A DNA stretch of 64,000 nucleotides, taken from Clostridiaceae bacterium (GTDB taxonomy: Bacteria; Bacillota; Clostridia; Lachnospirales; Lachnospiraceae). The number at the start of each line of letters is the position of its first letter. The stretch's first letter is position 1. The stretch lies in assembly GCA_902363735.1 (NCBI GenBank), contig CABJBA010000001.1, positions 868,001 to 932,000 of the forward strand, in the 5' to 3' direction. The position numbers and the translations under genes are program-made. Under the pieces are notes generated by a model. It saw only the letters and a program-made list of their open reading frames with translations. It was not told the DNA's origin and did no database searches. Positions 34,918 to 44,388 of the stretch are shown here, piece after piece.

Positions 34918-37900
34918 ATGAAAGGAAAAAAACAAAAACAAAAACGATTTATGAGCTGGTTTTTAGTCATGCTGCTGACATTAAATGTGCTATTTCCAGC
35001 TACTGCCCTTGCAGAAGTACCTGAAACTTCCCATGAAGTGACAGCTGCGATTAATGATGAAACAGATCAGAGTACAGCTACAAAAACAGAAGATACCGGA
35101 GATAAAAAGGAAAGTTTGAATGAAGAAACTCAAACTCCTTCAGAAAACGAAAACGATCCAAAAGAGTCTGAACCTGCCAATGATGACAGCGAACAGATTC
35201 CTGAAATACCTGAAACCACCAACGATAACAGCGAACAAATCTCCGAAGAATCCGAGACTGTAAATAACGACAACGAAAAAAATACTGAGCAGACAGATAA
35301 CCAGCAAGGGGCTGCACCCACAGATCCAGCCCTTCCAATACCACTGCTGCAATTTGAATTACAGACAGATGAAAATGTGGCAGATAAACTTGAATATACA
35401 GCATCCGTAAAAGTGGACGGAATCATTTTCCAGCCTGATGCAACAATGGAAATCAAAGATGGAGAAGTGATCGATATTGAATTTAATTTTACCAGTATCC
35501 CTGTCTCATATAAGCAAATAGGAGATTTTGTAAATCCTGGAGATAAAGCTAAAATCATATTAGGAACAGGCTTGAAAGCTGTAACTGGTAAAATCCCATT
35601 AATAGTAGAAGATACTTCTATTAAAATTGGTGATGCTGAACTAAAGGAAGAAAATGGGCAGGTAGTTGCCTATATTGATTTTAACTGGAACTGGGAGGAG
35701 GTCAATAAAAATGCCTATTTCCTTACAGCAGGCTTCAAAGTAGGATTGAAATTTGATAAAGACAGCGCAGGTTCCGGTGAAAATGAAGAAAAAATTATTA
35801 CCATTTTAGATAATGAATATTTTGTTAAAGAACCAATTGAATTTAGATTAACAAAAACGGGAACCCCAAGCATAGCTGAAAAAGCTGTCATTTGGGAAGT
35901 CACCATTGAATCAACCCCAGAAGGGGCAGATTTAGGCGGATTTAAATTCTCAGATGATTTGTCATCGACTGGAAAATACATTTTGGATTCATTGAATGTG
36001 GGAGGACAAAGTTTGCCTCCAGATGAGGAGTCCACAAATGACTCTCTTATTTATACTTTTCCTGAAGGAAAAACGGCCCCACAGACCATACATTTTTCCA
36101 CTGAAATTCCAGATGATAAGTTTAACTCAAACACGGAAGAATCTATTTCAAATCAAGCAAAGCTTAAGGCAACAGCCAGTGATGCAACAAGATCAAACAA
36201 AGCGGAAGTGAAGCTTCCTGGTAAGAGATGGATTACAAAGAACGGAGTTCCCAGTAAAGACTTCGGCAGTTATAACCCTGATAATCGAAAGGATCGTAAA
36301 ATTACATGGACCATCGTTGCCAATGAAAACGGCTATTTATTAGAAAATGTTACGATCAAAGATATAATGGGACCTAACTCAGGAAACAAAAAGCAAACAG
36401 TTATATCCGTAAGTTACACAATCGGAAACACTACTGTCGCTCTTAATGACGATGAGCTTAAAAATTTCAACTCTACGGGAGGATCATTATCTTATAAAAA
36501 AGATGATCCCAACAGTGTATACATAGAAGATTTTGAGAGCCTAGATAAGAAAGTTACAATAACCATTGTAACCAGCATACCAGATGACCCCGATGGTGTT
36601 TTTGAAGAAACCACCTATACCAACAGAGCCACCATTACTTGGGACGGAAACACGAAAGAGACAGGTACCGGAAATATCCCAATAGTTATTGGTTACCCTT
36701 CTCTCAATAAGAGTGGAGTACAGAAAGAAGACCGCAAGATTGAATGGACCGTAAACTTTTCTCCCGAGGATCAGGGCGATGAGTTTTCTGATGAGCTCAA
36801 GATTTACGACCTGTTAGTCCATGGGGGCTCTGAAATCAGTGACCTTACCCAATTGGATGGCTGGCCAGCTGGAATTGAACCCGACCAGATTACACAGCAA
36901 TTTAATCAGAAATTTGTCGACTGGATTCCTTCTACTCCTTCAAATGCCCAACGCATTGAACTAAAAAACTCAGACCAGGAAACAGTTGCTGATTTGTTGA
37001 TCGTACCAGTCAGCCACACCAAAAAAACAACTTTTAAATTCCTATCACAGATCGTCGATTACAAAATATATGCCAGTAACGGTACAATAGCTGTACACAA
37101 TACAGCCACATTATTCAACCAAAATAAAAAACTGGCTGATACAAAAGGTACTGTAAACTATAACAGCAACATATTAAGGAAAGGGATTCTCCCATTTGAT
37201 TCAAATGAAAATCCCACTAAAATTGGTAACAGCTCTAATGGTTTCAATCATGAAACCAGGACAGCAATTTTCCGCTTAGATATTAATGAAGATATCCTGG
37301 ATTTCAGCCAGTTAAGCGGAGGCAATATCACTGTAACAGATACACTCCCTAATGGTTGGGTATTTAATAGAACCTTTAACAACAATAAGGGGTATAAAAT
37401 ATTTGAAGGCAGTGACTTTAATACAGAAGCAGAAGCTGATATGGCAGCATTGTTTGACCCTGACAGCAATTCCGCTTCAAAAGCTTCATTCACCTTTAAG
37501 GATCTTAATAAGCATTATGTCATTCTCGTACAGGCGAAGCTGACAGAGGAAGCTTATGAAAAGCTTTTAAAGAGTAACTCAGACACTGTTACCGTGAATA
37601 ATGAGGCAACATTATTTATTGAAAATTGGGACCTTACCACTCCACCCGTCAGACAATCCGTTACCGTCAAAACCAAGCTGCTGGATAAAAAAATAGTAAC
37701 CCAGCCAAGCGATTCAAGCCGGTCCCTGACATGGCAGGTCAAATACCAGCCCTTTGACATCAGGCTAAAAGATCTGGAAGATTATAAAAATGTGGAAATT
37801 ATTGATAAACTTCAGGAAGGCCTTGAATTACCAATCAGCAATACAGGCCAGCCCATTTGGGAGAATATTACCATCACCAAGATGGATATGGCAGGAAGTG

Positions 37901-39429
37901 GTGCATATCAGGACCAGACCGGAGAACATGCAACGCTTAATCCTAAGGATCATATTACCTATGATGCCGCAGAACGCACCTTAACCTTTAAGGTGCCTGA
38001 CAGCGACCAGGCCTACCGTTTAACCTATGTAACATATATCACTGTGGATAGCGGAAAGGTTAAAAACTCAGTTACCCTGAAAGGAACTAATAAAAACGTA
38101 ACAAATACAGAGGCGGAATATGGAGTCGAATACAAAAAGGGCTGGGCTAATATCCATCTGGGCGGATATATAATAATCACCAAGATAGACGGCTTCTCCC
38201 AGGAAACTCTTGAGGGAGCGGAATTCTCACTGATTTCAGAAGAAAACGGAAAGGTAATCCGTCTGGGTGAAACAGACATAAACGGCATCTATACCATATC
38301 CGCAATACCGCCAGGTGTCTATACCTTAGTTGAAACCAATCCACCTGCCGGCGGCTATACACCTGCTCTCAAGACTTACCATGTAACCGTTACGAAAGGA
38401 AACGGCGGCAGTGTTACTACTGTTATTGACGAAAAAGAAAGCAATGAGATCACCGTCGAAAACTTCAAATCAGATAATTTCGGAAAACTGACCTTTAAAA
38501 AGACGGTAGCCGGTAAAGATGGAGAAACAGAAAGGGCATTTAGTTTTAAGGTAACTCTAAGTGCAGAAGGCACATACAATTACATCGGAACAGGCATTCC
38601 AAACGGAACCATAAAAGCCGGAGACAGCATTTCTCTAAAGCATGGTCAGGGAATTACAATTTATGGGCTTCCGAAAAATACAGAATATTCAATAACTGAG
38701 GAAGACTACAGCGGTTTTGGATATACGAAGACTGTCACTGGTAATCCCAATGGCAAGATTATAGCCGACAGCAGCGCAGAAGGCCAAACTTACGAAGTGG
38801 TTTTTACCAATACAAGAACCCTTCCGGGAAGTCTGGTTATCAGCAAAACTGTTCTTGGAACCGGAGCTGACAAAACAAAGAAATTTGAATTTACAGTAAC
38901 CTTTAACGCAGAAGGCAGATATCCTTACAGTGCTCCGGGAGTTTTAGAGGGAGCAACCATTGCCAGCGGTGATAAGATCACTCTTGCAGATGGAGAAAGC
39001 GCCACCATAACAGGTTTACCTGACGGCACTGCCTATAAAATTGCGGAAACTGATTACACCTCACAAAGATACACCACTGTAAGCACTAATACAGAGGGTA
39101 ATATAGAAACCAAGTCAAGTATTACTGCCGCATTTACCAACACATACAAAAGACCCTCAAGCGGCGGAGGCGGGGGCGGAGGTAATACTCCATCAGGCCC
39201 CAGACCTGGAACTCCATTGGTTACTATAGAAGGAAATGTACCAACCGGAAACATAGGTGAACCCCAGAAAGAACTGGTTGACATTGAAGGTGATATTCCA
39301 TTAACAGGCTTACCAAAGACCGGTGACAGCATGTCCGGTATTTATGCAGCATTGATATTACTCATCTTCTCCGCCGGAATGGGAATATTCACTTTCTCAA
39401 TTCTGTTTGGAAAACAGGAAACAGAATAA
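34918..39429 (+). CDS. Giant LPKTG cell-wall-anchored surface protein with SpaA/Cna-B-type repeats (paralogue 2)
   Basis: This 1503-residue paralogue of the preceding gene has the same plan. A signal peptide is cleaved near ALA-EV (residue 32). An acidic Glu/Asn/Thr-rich segment with SEQI-type repeats follows (about 50-140), then five adhesion-like modules collinear with those of paralogue 1 (for example RWITKNG, then ITWTIVANENG), and a SpaA-type domain (about 1081-1185) with TLVETNPPAGGY. It then has two Cna-B-like DUF7601/DUF5979-type domains instead of three (about 1187-1412), a Gly-rich linker, LPKTG at 1465-1469, a hydrophobic helix and a short charged tail. The ATG at 34918 has AAAAAGGAGG upstream. 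Sequence identity to paralogue 1 is moderate, so the duplication is old, yet the promoter and leader architecture is conserved. It is expected to be sortase-anchored; the ligand is unknown. Confidence 0.92.
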   Translation: MKGKKQKQKRFMSWFLVMLLTLNVLFPATALAEVPETSHEVTAAINDETDQSTATKTEDTGDKKESLNEETQTPSENENDPKESEPANDDSEQIPEIPETTNDNSEQISEESETVNNDNEKNTEQTDNQQGAAPTDPALPIPLLQFELQTDENVADKLEYTASVKVDGIIFQPDATMEIKDGEVIDIEFNFTSIPVSYKQIGDFVNPGDKAKIILGTGLKAVTGKIPLIVEDTSIKIGDAELKEENGQVVAYIDFNWNWEEVNKNAYFLTAGFKVGLKFDKDSAGSGENEEKIITILDNEYFVKEPIEFRLTKTGTPSIAEKAVIWEVTIESTPEGADLGGFKFSDDLSSTGKYILDSLNVGGQSLPPDEESTNDSLIYTFPEGKTAPQTIHFSTEIPDDKFNSNTEESISNQAKLKATASDATRSNKAEVKLPGKRWITKNGVPSKDFGSYNPDNRKDRKITWTIVANENGYLLENVTIKDIMGPNSGNKKQTVISVSYTIGNTTVALNDDELKNFNSTGGSLSYKKDDPNSVYIEDFESLDKKVTITIVTSIPDDPDGVFEETTYTNRATITWDGNTKETGTGNIPIVIGYPSLNKSGVQKEDRKIEWTVNFSPEDQGDEFSDELKIYDLLVHGGSEISDLTQLDGWPAGIEPDQITQQFNQKFVDWIPSTPSNAQRIELKNSDQETVADLLIVPVSHTKKTTFKFLSQIVDYKIYASNGTIAVHNTATLFNQNKKLADTKGTVNYNSNILRKGILPFDSNENPTKIGNSSNGFNHETRTAIFRLDINEDILDFSQLSGGNITVTDTLPNGWVFNRTFNNNKGYKIFEGSDFNTEAEADMAALFDPDSNSASKASFTFKDLNKHYVILVQAKLTEEAYEKLLKSNSDTVTVNNEATLFIENWDLTTPPVRQSVTVKTKLLDKKIVTQPSDSSRSLTWQVKYQPFDIRLKDLEDYKNVEIIDKLQEGLELPISNTGQPIWENITITKMDMAGSGAYQDQTGEHATLNPKDHITYDAAERTLTFKVPDSDQAYRLTYVTYITVDSGKVKNSVTLKGTNKNVTNTEAEYGVEYKKGWANIHLGGYIIITKIDGFSQETLEGAEFSLISEENGKVIRLGETDINGIYTISAIPPGVYTLVETNPPAGGYTPALKTYHVTVTKGNGGSVTTVIDEKESNEITVENFKSDNFGKLTFKKTVAGKDGETERAFSFKVTLSAEGTYNYIGTGIPNGTIKAGDSISLKHGQGITIYGLPKNTEYSITEEDYSGFGYTKTVTGNPNGKIIADSSAEGQTYEVVFTNTRTLPGSLVISKTVLGTGADKTKKFEFTVTFNAEGRYPYSAPGVLEGATIASGDKITLADGESATITGLPDGTAYKIAETDYTSQRYTTVSTNTEGNIETKSSITAAFTNTYKRPSSGGGGGGGNTPSGPRPGTPLVTIEGNVPTGNIGEPQKELVDIEGDIPLTGLPKTGDSMSGIYAALILLIFSAGMGIFTFSILFGKQETE

Positions 39430-39451
39430 CATACATTGGTAATACACCAGG

Positions 39452-39482
39452 TTCAGGCGAAAGATTTTCCCTTTCGCCTGAA
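39452..39482 (+). terminator. Terminator after the second surface-protein gene
   Basis: Positions 39452-39463 pair perfectly with 39471-39482 (12 pairs, seven-base loop), followed by TTTATT. It lies 23 bases after the stop. Confidence 0.85.
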
Positions 39483-39581
39483 TTTATTCCATCTGTACAC
39501 TTAAATATAAAATTTATATAAAAATTTTCATTATATTTCTCTTCAAACATTAAACTTTTTGTGAACATTATAAAATTCTTA

Positions 39582-39610
39582 TTGAAGAAAATCGACAAAA
39601 CAGGTATAAT
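39582..39610 (+). promoter_or_regulatory. SigA-type promoter of the NCS2 permease gene
   Basis: TTGAAG (39582-39587) and TATAAT (39605-39610) are separated by 17 bases. The 56-base leader that follows is too short for a purine riboswitch aptamer plus expression platform, and no aptamer core is seen. Confidence 0.75.
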
Positions 39611-39666
39611 TAAAACATATTAAAGGGCGGCCGTCTTTTAAAATAAAATGTAAAAGGAGTTACATC

Positions 39667-41028
39667 ATGGAGAAGTTTTTCAAACTTAAGGAAAATGGGA
39701 CGAATGTGCCCACGGAAATCATGGCGGGAATTACCACGTTTTTCGCAATGGGGTATATTATCATCGTAAACCCCAACACCCTTAGTCAGGCAGGCATGGA
39801 ATGGGGAGCCGTGTTCTTAGCCACTATCATCTCGGCAATCATTGGTACTTTAGTTATGGCTCTTGTAGCTAACGTTCCTTATGCACAGGCGCCGGGTATG
39901 GGACTGAATGCATTTTTTGTTTACACTGTTTGCTTTACTCTGAAATTCACATGGCAACAGGCTTTATCAATGGTTTTCATCTGCGGTATGTTAAACATTT
40001 TGATTACTGTAACCAAGATTCGTAAGTATATTATTAAAGCAATTCCACACAGCCTGCAGAATGCAATCAGCGGCGGTATCGGTATCTTTATTGCTTACAT
40101 AGGTTTCCTTAATGTAGGAGCGATTAATTTTGGTGCAGGAGTTCCTGCTATGACTGATATTACAACAAAAGCTCTGGTAGTCTTCATTATAGGTCTTGCA
40201 TTGATTATTGTAATGACAGTAAAGAATGTAAAAGGAAGTATTCTTCTCAGTATTATTATTACAACAATCATCGGAATTCCTATGGGCGTTACCCAGGTGG
40301 GTGACAGCGTAAGCTTTGGGGAAGCTTTGTCTGTACTTCCAACTACCTTTGGTGTTATCTTTACCTCTGAAGGACTGATTTCTTTATTTAACGATATGGG
40401 GAAACTTCCTCTCGTATTAATTACTGTTTTCTCTTTCAGCTTGTCTGATACTTTCGATACCATCGGAACCTTTATCGGAACAGGCAGAAGAAGCGGAATC
40501 TTCAGTGCAGAAGACGAAGCAGCATTGGAGAATGGAAAAGGATTCTCTTCCAAGATGGATAAGGCATTATTTGCCGATGCAACAGCAACTTCTATTGGAG
40601 CTATTATCGGTACTTCCAACACAACTACCTACGTGGAGAGTGCTGCCGGAATCGAGGCAGGCGGACGTACAGGACTTACCTCCGTTGTTACAGCAATTTG
40701 TTTTGCTCTCAGTGCATTCCTGGCTGGTTTTGTAAGCGCCATTCCTTCTGTAGCTACAGCACCTGCTTTGATTATCGTAGGATGTATGATGATGTCTTCA
40801 TTTGCTGAAATTGAGTGGACCAACTTAGAGGAAGCAATTCCAGCATTCTTTGCAGGAATATTTATGGCTCTTTGCTACAGCATTTCCTACGGTATTGCTA
40901 CTTCCTTCATCTTCTACTGCGTTGTTAAGATTGCAAAGAAGAAAACAAAAGATTTAAGTCCAATTCTTATCGGTTCCAGCATCTTGTTCATGCTGAACTT
41001 CTTATTACAGGCAATACTTCCTAAATAA
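39667..41028 (+). CDS. NCS2-family purine permease (AzgA-like)
   Basis: This 453-residue membrane protein with about 13-14 helices belongs to the AzgA branch of nucleobase:cation symporters, which import adenine, guanine or hypoxanthine. Signature segments are GITTFFAMGYIIIVNPNTL near the N terminus, APGMGLNAFFVYTV (about 78-92), DTFDTIGTFIGTGRRSG, and GTSNTTTYVESAAGIEAGGR, whose Glu is typical of the substrate site. The ATG at 39667 has AAAAGGAG upstream. It stands alone between two terminators. Purine-salvage genes at the right end of the window (adenine deaminase) could use the imported base, but the two are not linked in one operon. Confidence 0.95.
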   Translation: MEKFFKLKENGTNVPTEIMAGITTFFAMGYIIIVNPNTLSQAGMEWGAVFLATIISAIIGTLVMALVANVPYAQAPGMGLNAFFVYTVCFTLKFTWQQALSMVFICGMLNILITVTKIRKYIIKAIPHSLQNAISGGIGIFIAYIGFLNVGAINFGAGVPAMTDITTKALVVFIIGLALIIVMTVKNVKGSILLSIIITTIIGIPMGVTQVGDSVSFGEALSVLPTTFGVIFTSEGLISLFNDMGKLPLVLITVFSFSLSDTFDTIGTFIGTGRRSGIFSAEDEAALENGKGFSSKMDKALFADATATSIGAIIGTSNTTTYVESAAGIEAGGRTGLTSVVTAICFALSAFLAGFVSAIPSVATAPALIIVGCMMMSSFAEIEWTNLEEAIPAFFAGIFMALCYSISYGIATSFIFYCVVKIAKKKTKDLSPILIGSSILFMLNFLLQAILPK

Positions 41029-41046
41029 AACTGGATATTGTAAAAC

Positions 41047-41074
41047 ATAAAGGGACACTTTCGTGTCCCTTTAT
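41047..41074. terminator. Bidirectional terminator between convergent genes
   Basis: Positions 41047-41058 pair perfectly with 41063-41074 around a TTTC loop. The stem is flanked by A- and T-rich ends and touches the stop codon of the ABC-F gene, so it serves both the NCS2 permease and the ABC-F gene. Confidence 0.85.
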
Positions 41075-42948
41075 CAATTGTTCTCTACATCATACCATTC
41101 CAGACACAGCTGGTTCCATTGCCCCCAGGCTCTCTCCCACTCTTCTTTAAGCCTTCCATACTCTTCTTTTCTCTCCCATACCATTCCATTCCAAAATCCT
41201 TCTGACTCTTTCCATTCTGCTTCCATGGCTTCCATCCGCTTCCATACTTCCCCAGCCCTTTCTCTTGCAGGCAGAAGCCGTTCCATAACCAGCCTCAGCT
41301 TCCAGTCCAAATAAGCTTCCTCTTCTGGAATCTCCCTCAGTCTGTGACGTTCCGCCCTTGGAACAGCTCTCATCCCTGCAATCAAAGCCTGTTCCTCTGC
41401 CTTAACCCGGGCAGCCATACCCTCTCCGTTTTCTTCCTTACTTTTCCGTTCCAGATAGTGCTCATAGCCAAAGGGATAATAAAAAACGGACTGTCCCTCA
41501 AAGATCAGAACTGATTGCGCCACACGGCTTAAAAAATAGCGGTCATGGGATACAAACAGCATAGTTCCCTGATAGGCCTGAAATGCGGATTCCAGGGTTT
41601 CCTTAGCTCTGATATCCATGTGGTTGGTGGGCTCGTCCAGAACCAGAAAATTAGTTCTGCTTTGTAAAAGTTCTGCCAGAACCAGCCTGGACTTCTCTCC
41701 CCCAGACAGGGAATCCACTCTTTTTCCCGCTTCTTTTCCTCCAAATAGATAAGCACCCAAAATGCTTCTCAGCTCCTTTTCCGGCAAAGACGGAAAAATA
41801 TCCCTGAAATGCTCTGCCACCGTCTTATCCGAATGTATTTCCCCGGAGTGCTGGTCAAAGTATCCTATGGTAATCTGATTTCCTATGGAATAGTCCCCGG
41901 AAACATGTGGAATCAGCCCGGCAACTGTTTTCAAAAACGTGCTCTTCCCCGCTCCATTTGCTCCAAGGATTCCAATTTTCTGACCTCTCCTGATTCTCAT
42001 GGTCATATCCAGAAGGGGCTTTTCATAACCGATTTTTAAATGTTCTGACTCAAACACCCACTTGCTTCCGAGAAACTCCGGTTCCAATGGCAGGGTGAAT
42101 GGGCGGATATCCCCTTCCTCCGGCTTGGGAATCAATTCAAACCGTTCAATTGCCTTCTTTTTTGATCTGGCAAATGAGGCCTTGCTGGGCTTGTGCTTAA
42201 AGCGCTCAATCACCTCATTTAACCGCTTAATCTCCTCCTGCTGCTTTTCATAAGCCTTTATTCTGATCTTAAGGTATTTCTCTTTTTCTTCACGGTAATG
42301 GCTGTAATTGCCTGAATACCGAGTCAGCTTCCCTCCTGACAGTTCATATACAATGGAAGCGGTCTGGTCCAGAAAAAAGCGGTCATGAGATACCATGACC
42401 ACTGCTTTTTCATACCCCTTCATATACTGCTCCAGCCACTGGACCGCTTCAATGTCCAGATGATTGGTCGGCTCATCAAGGAGTAACATATCCGGTTTTA
42501 AAAGAAGGTGACGGATCAAGGCTATCTTCGTCTGCTCACCTCCGGAAAATTCCGAAAGCTTCTTTCTTTTATCCTCTTTGGAAAAGCCCAGGCCTGTAAA
42601 AAGCCTGTCATATTCCCTTTCATATTCAAACCGCTCCACTGCATAAGGGTCATGGCATGGACAGGCTGATAAAACCTCCTCTTCCACAGTCCTGTCCTTA
42701 TTTAAAAATGCCTGCTGCTTTAAATATCCCACATTCAGCTTTCTGGAGTAAGTAATTCCCGGGCCTTCCCGTTTGTCATCCCGGTCCAAGTCCAGTTCTC
42801 CGGCAATCAGCTTTAAAAGAGTTGTTTTACCAGCTCCGTTTTTTCCTGTTACTGCTATTTTTTCATTGCCATGTATTTCAAAATCAATGTGTGACAGAAT
42901 CAGGTTCCCGCCTGCGGTCACTGTTCCGTTCTTAATCTGATATAGCAT
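41074..42948 (-). CDS. ABC-F family ATPase (ribosome-associated)
   Basis: This 624-residue soluble protein has two ABC ATPase domains and no membrane helices, the ABC-F plan. The first domain has Walker A GKNGAGKTT (about 35-43), signature FSGGEQTK and LLLDEPTNHLD. A charged linker (about 225-290, with HKPSKASFARSKKK) is the P-site tRNA-interaction motif region. The second domain has GANGAGKST, LSGGEKSR and VLDEPTNHMD. A long charged C-terminal extension (about 510-624, rich in Glu, Arg and Trp) could be a coiled coil. ABC-F proteins act at the ribosome as translation factors or antibiotic-protection proteins; the sequence does not decide which. The ATG at 42948 has AGAGGA upstream, and it follows the DUF1576 gene by 18 bases. 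Confidence 0.92.
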   Translation of the reverse strand: MLYQIKNGTVTAGGNLILSHIDFEIHGNEKIAVTGKNGAGKTTLLKLIAGELDLDRDDKREGPGITYSRKLNVGYLKQQAFLNKDRTVEEEVLSACPCHDPYAVERFEYEREYDRLFTGLGFSKEDKRKKLSEFSGGEQTKIALIRHLLLKPDMLLLDEPTNHLDIEAVQWLEQYMKGYEKAVVMVSHDRFFLDQTASIVYELSGGKLTRYSGNYSHYREEKEKYLKIRIKAYEKQQEEIKRLNEVIERFKHKPSKASFARSKKKAIERFELIPKPEEGDIRPFTLPLEPEFLGSKWVFESEHLKIGYEKPLLDMTMRIRRGQKIGILGANGAGKSTFLKTVAGLIPHVSGDYSIGNQITIGYFDQHSGEIHSDKTVAEHFRDIFPSLPEKELRSILGAYLFGGKEAGKRVDSLSGGEKSRLVLAELLQSRTNFLVLDEPTNHMDIRAKETLESAFQAYQGTMLFVSHDRYFLSRVAQSVLIFEGQSVFYYPFGYEHYLERKSKEENGEGMAARVKAEEQALIAGMRAVPRAERHRLREIPEEEAYLDWKLRLVMERLLPARERAGEVWKRMEAMEAEWKESEGFWNGMVWERKEEYGRLKEEWERAWGQWNQLCLEWYDVENN

Positions 42949-42966
42949 GTTCTGTCCTCTGTTTGA

Positions 42967-44268
42967 TTATAATGAGTCGTGGACCTTGGCCCTTGCCCTT
43001 CTGTCCCGAATGGACTGGAGTACAGGCACCATAAAGGTTGCAATTAATCCTCCTACAAATCCGTTGTTGTAAAGATTCATTCCGCCGTAGACAATCCCCA
43101 CATTGAGAGCGGCAGAAGAATGGAGAAATCCTGCGATGATTCCCGCTATAATCCCAAACTCACCGGCAACCGGAGCAAGGGTGGTGGAAAGCAAAAGGGC
43201 CAGGATAGCGCTTGGATCCGTAATGGTCCAGTTTTTCACAAGGCCTCCCAGAATCACGCCTGCCATAATGGGCAGTATGTTGCGGATGTGCTTGCCTGTT
43301 GCGCTAAAGCCGACGATGGTTAATATTCCGCCTATGGTAGGCCCGTTTAAATCTCCTCCCACTCCCAAAAGAATAAGGGTGGAAGCAATTCCATTAATTC
43401 CCATATTGAGAAGAGTGGGGGCAAAGCCTTCGCTTTTTACATAGTCTGTTCCGCCAATTCCATAGGTTGTTAAAATTTCCAGATACCTTTTCCATACATC
43501 TCTTGAAATACAAAAAGAAAACACCGCCATTCCAAAAAACAGCAGAAGAAGAAGGATTGCAAAAGCCTCATTACTCCCTGTATACCAGATCAGCCTGGCT
43601 TCTGTTGAGATGCCAAAGGATTTCATCAGGGATACCACTATAGTTGCAATAATTCCTGCTGAAAATCCCACATTGTAAAGAGAATATCCCTGATGGGCAT
43701 AATGGGTATGTGTGGACAGGGGCGGAAGCACAAAGCCGATAAACAGTCCTGCAGCCAGGCTCATAATCAGTCTGATTCCCAAGGGAAGGCTGACCATATG
43801 CATGATCTGGGTGATAATAGGGGATAAGCATGTCCCATAAAAGCCCACATAAATATAGCGTGACAAGGAAGTTCTGTGATAATAAGAATACAAACAGACG
43901 CCCATCATAATGGACCATATATTCAGAATATTCTTTCCAAATAAGGAAAATCCAAACATGAGAAAGCATGAAGTTATGGTATGGCCGCTCATCTCCATAC
44001 CAAGAAAATATACAATAGCAATGCTCAATAAAGTAAGTACACCTGCGTTGATAAATGCGGCTCCCACACCGCCAATGGCAAAGTAATCTGTAATCAGGAA
44101 ATCTGGTTCCCTGACGATCGTAATGATACCCTTCCAGATTCCATCAAACGGTTGCAGCAAAAAACCTGCAACAATAAAATAAACCGGCACCAGGGCAAGA
44201 ATCTGAAATTGTGTACGTCTTGACAATGTATCACATTTTCTGATTTTTAACAAGAGTTGTCCTGTCAT
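42967..44268 (-). CDS. DUF1576 multi-pass membrane protein
   Basis: This 433-residue protein has about 12 hydrophobic segments and very few charged loops. I recognise it as the DUF1576 family of Firmicutes membrane proteins, whose function is not established. Its two halves look like an internal repeat: each contains a Gly-rich run ending in a GKxI motif (GFSLFGKNILNIW and GFSATGKHIRNILP) with a following GVxL segment, as would be expected for an inverted or tandem-repeat transporter. The start at 44268 has AGAGGAAC upstream; the longer frame from 44316 has no site. It precedes an ABC-F gene by 18 bases, so they are probably co-transcribed. It is likely a transporter, with unknown substrate. 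Confidence 0.8.
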   Translation of the reverse strand: MTGQLLLKIRKCDTLSRRTQFQILALVPVYFIVAGFLLQPFDGIWKGIITIVREPDFLITDYFAIGGVGAAFINAGVLTLLSIAIVYFLGMEMSGHTITSCFLMFGFSLFGKNILNIWSIMMGVCLYSYYHRTSLSRYIYVGFYGTCLSPIITQIMHMVSLPLGIRLIMSLAAGLFIGFVLPPLSTHTHYAHQGYSLYNVGFSAGIIATIVVSLMKSFGISTEARLIWYTGSNEAFAILLLLLFFGMAVFSFCISRDVWKRYLEILTTYGIGGTDYVKSEGFAPTLLNMGINGIASTLILLGVGGDLNGPTIGGILTIVGFSATGKHIRNILPIMAGVILGGLVKNWTITDPSAILALLLSTTLAPVAGEFGIIAGIIAGFLHSSAALNVGIVYGGMNLYNNGFVGGLIATFMVPVLQSIRDRRARAKVHDSL

Positions 44269-44320
44269 GTCGTTCCTCTCTTCTATATAATTTTTTCTAC
44301 CAGGATATTTTATCATTTTT

Positions 44321-44364
44321 AAAAAAGAGGTTCAACTCTTTTTTACTGGTTGAACCTCTTTTTT
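44321..44364 (-). terminator. Terminator after the DUF1667 gene
   Basis: Positions 44321-44336 pair perfectly with 44349-44364 (16 pairs, 12-base loop). The stem carries its own A6/T6 ends, so it can act as a terminator on either strand. It lies 24 bases after the stop of the gene ending at 44389. Confidence 0.8.
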
Positions 44365-44388
44365 TCTTTGGAAAGGGTAAAGATACCA

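Noticed and set aside
29760..39429. Search for a sortase gene next to the LPKTG proteins.
   Set aside because: No protein with a sortase TLxTC motif or similar was found anywhere in the window; anchoring must rely on a sortase encoded elsewhere.
39483..39666. Possible purine riboswitch upstream of the NCS2 permease.
   Set aside because: The leader after the promoter is only about 56 bases and contains no aptamer-like core or terminator switch.
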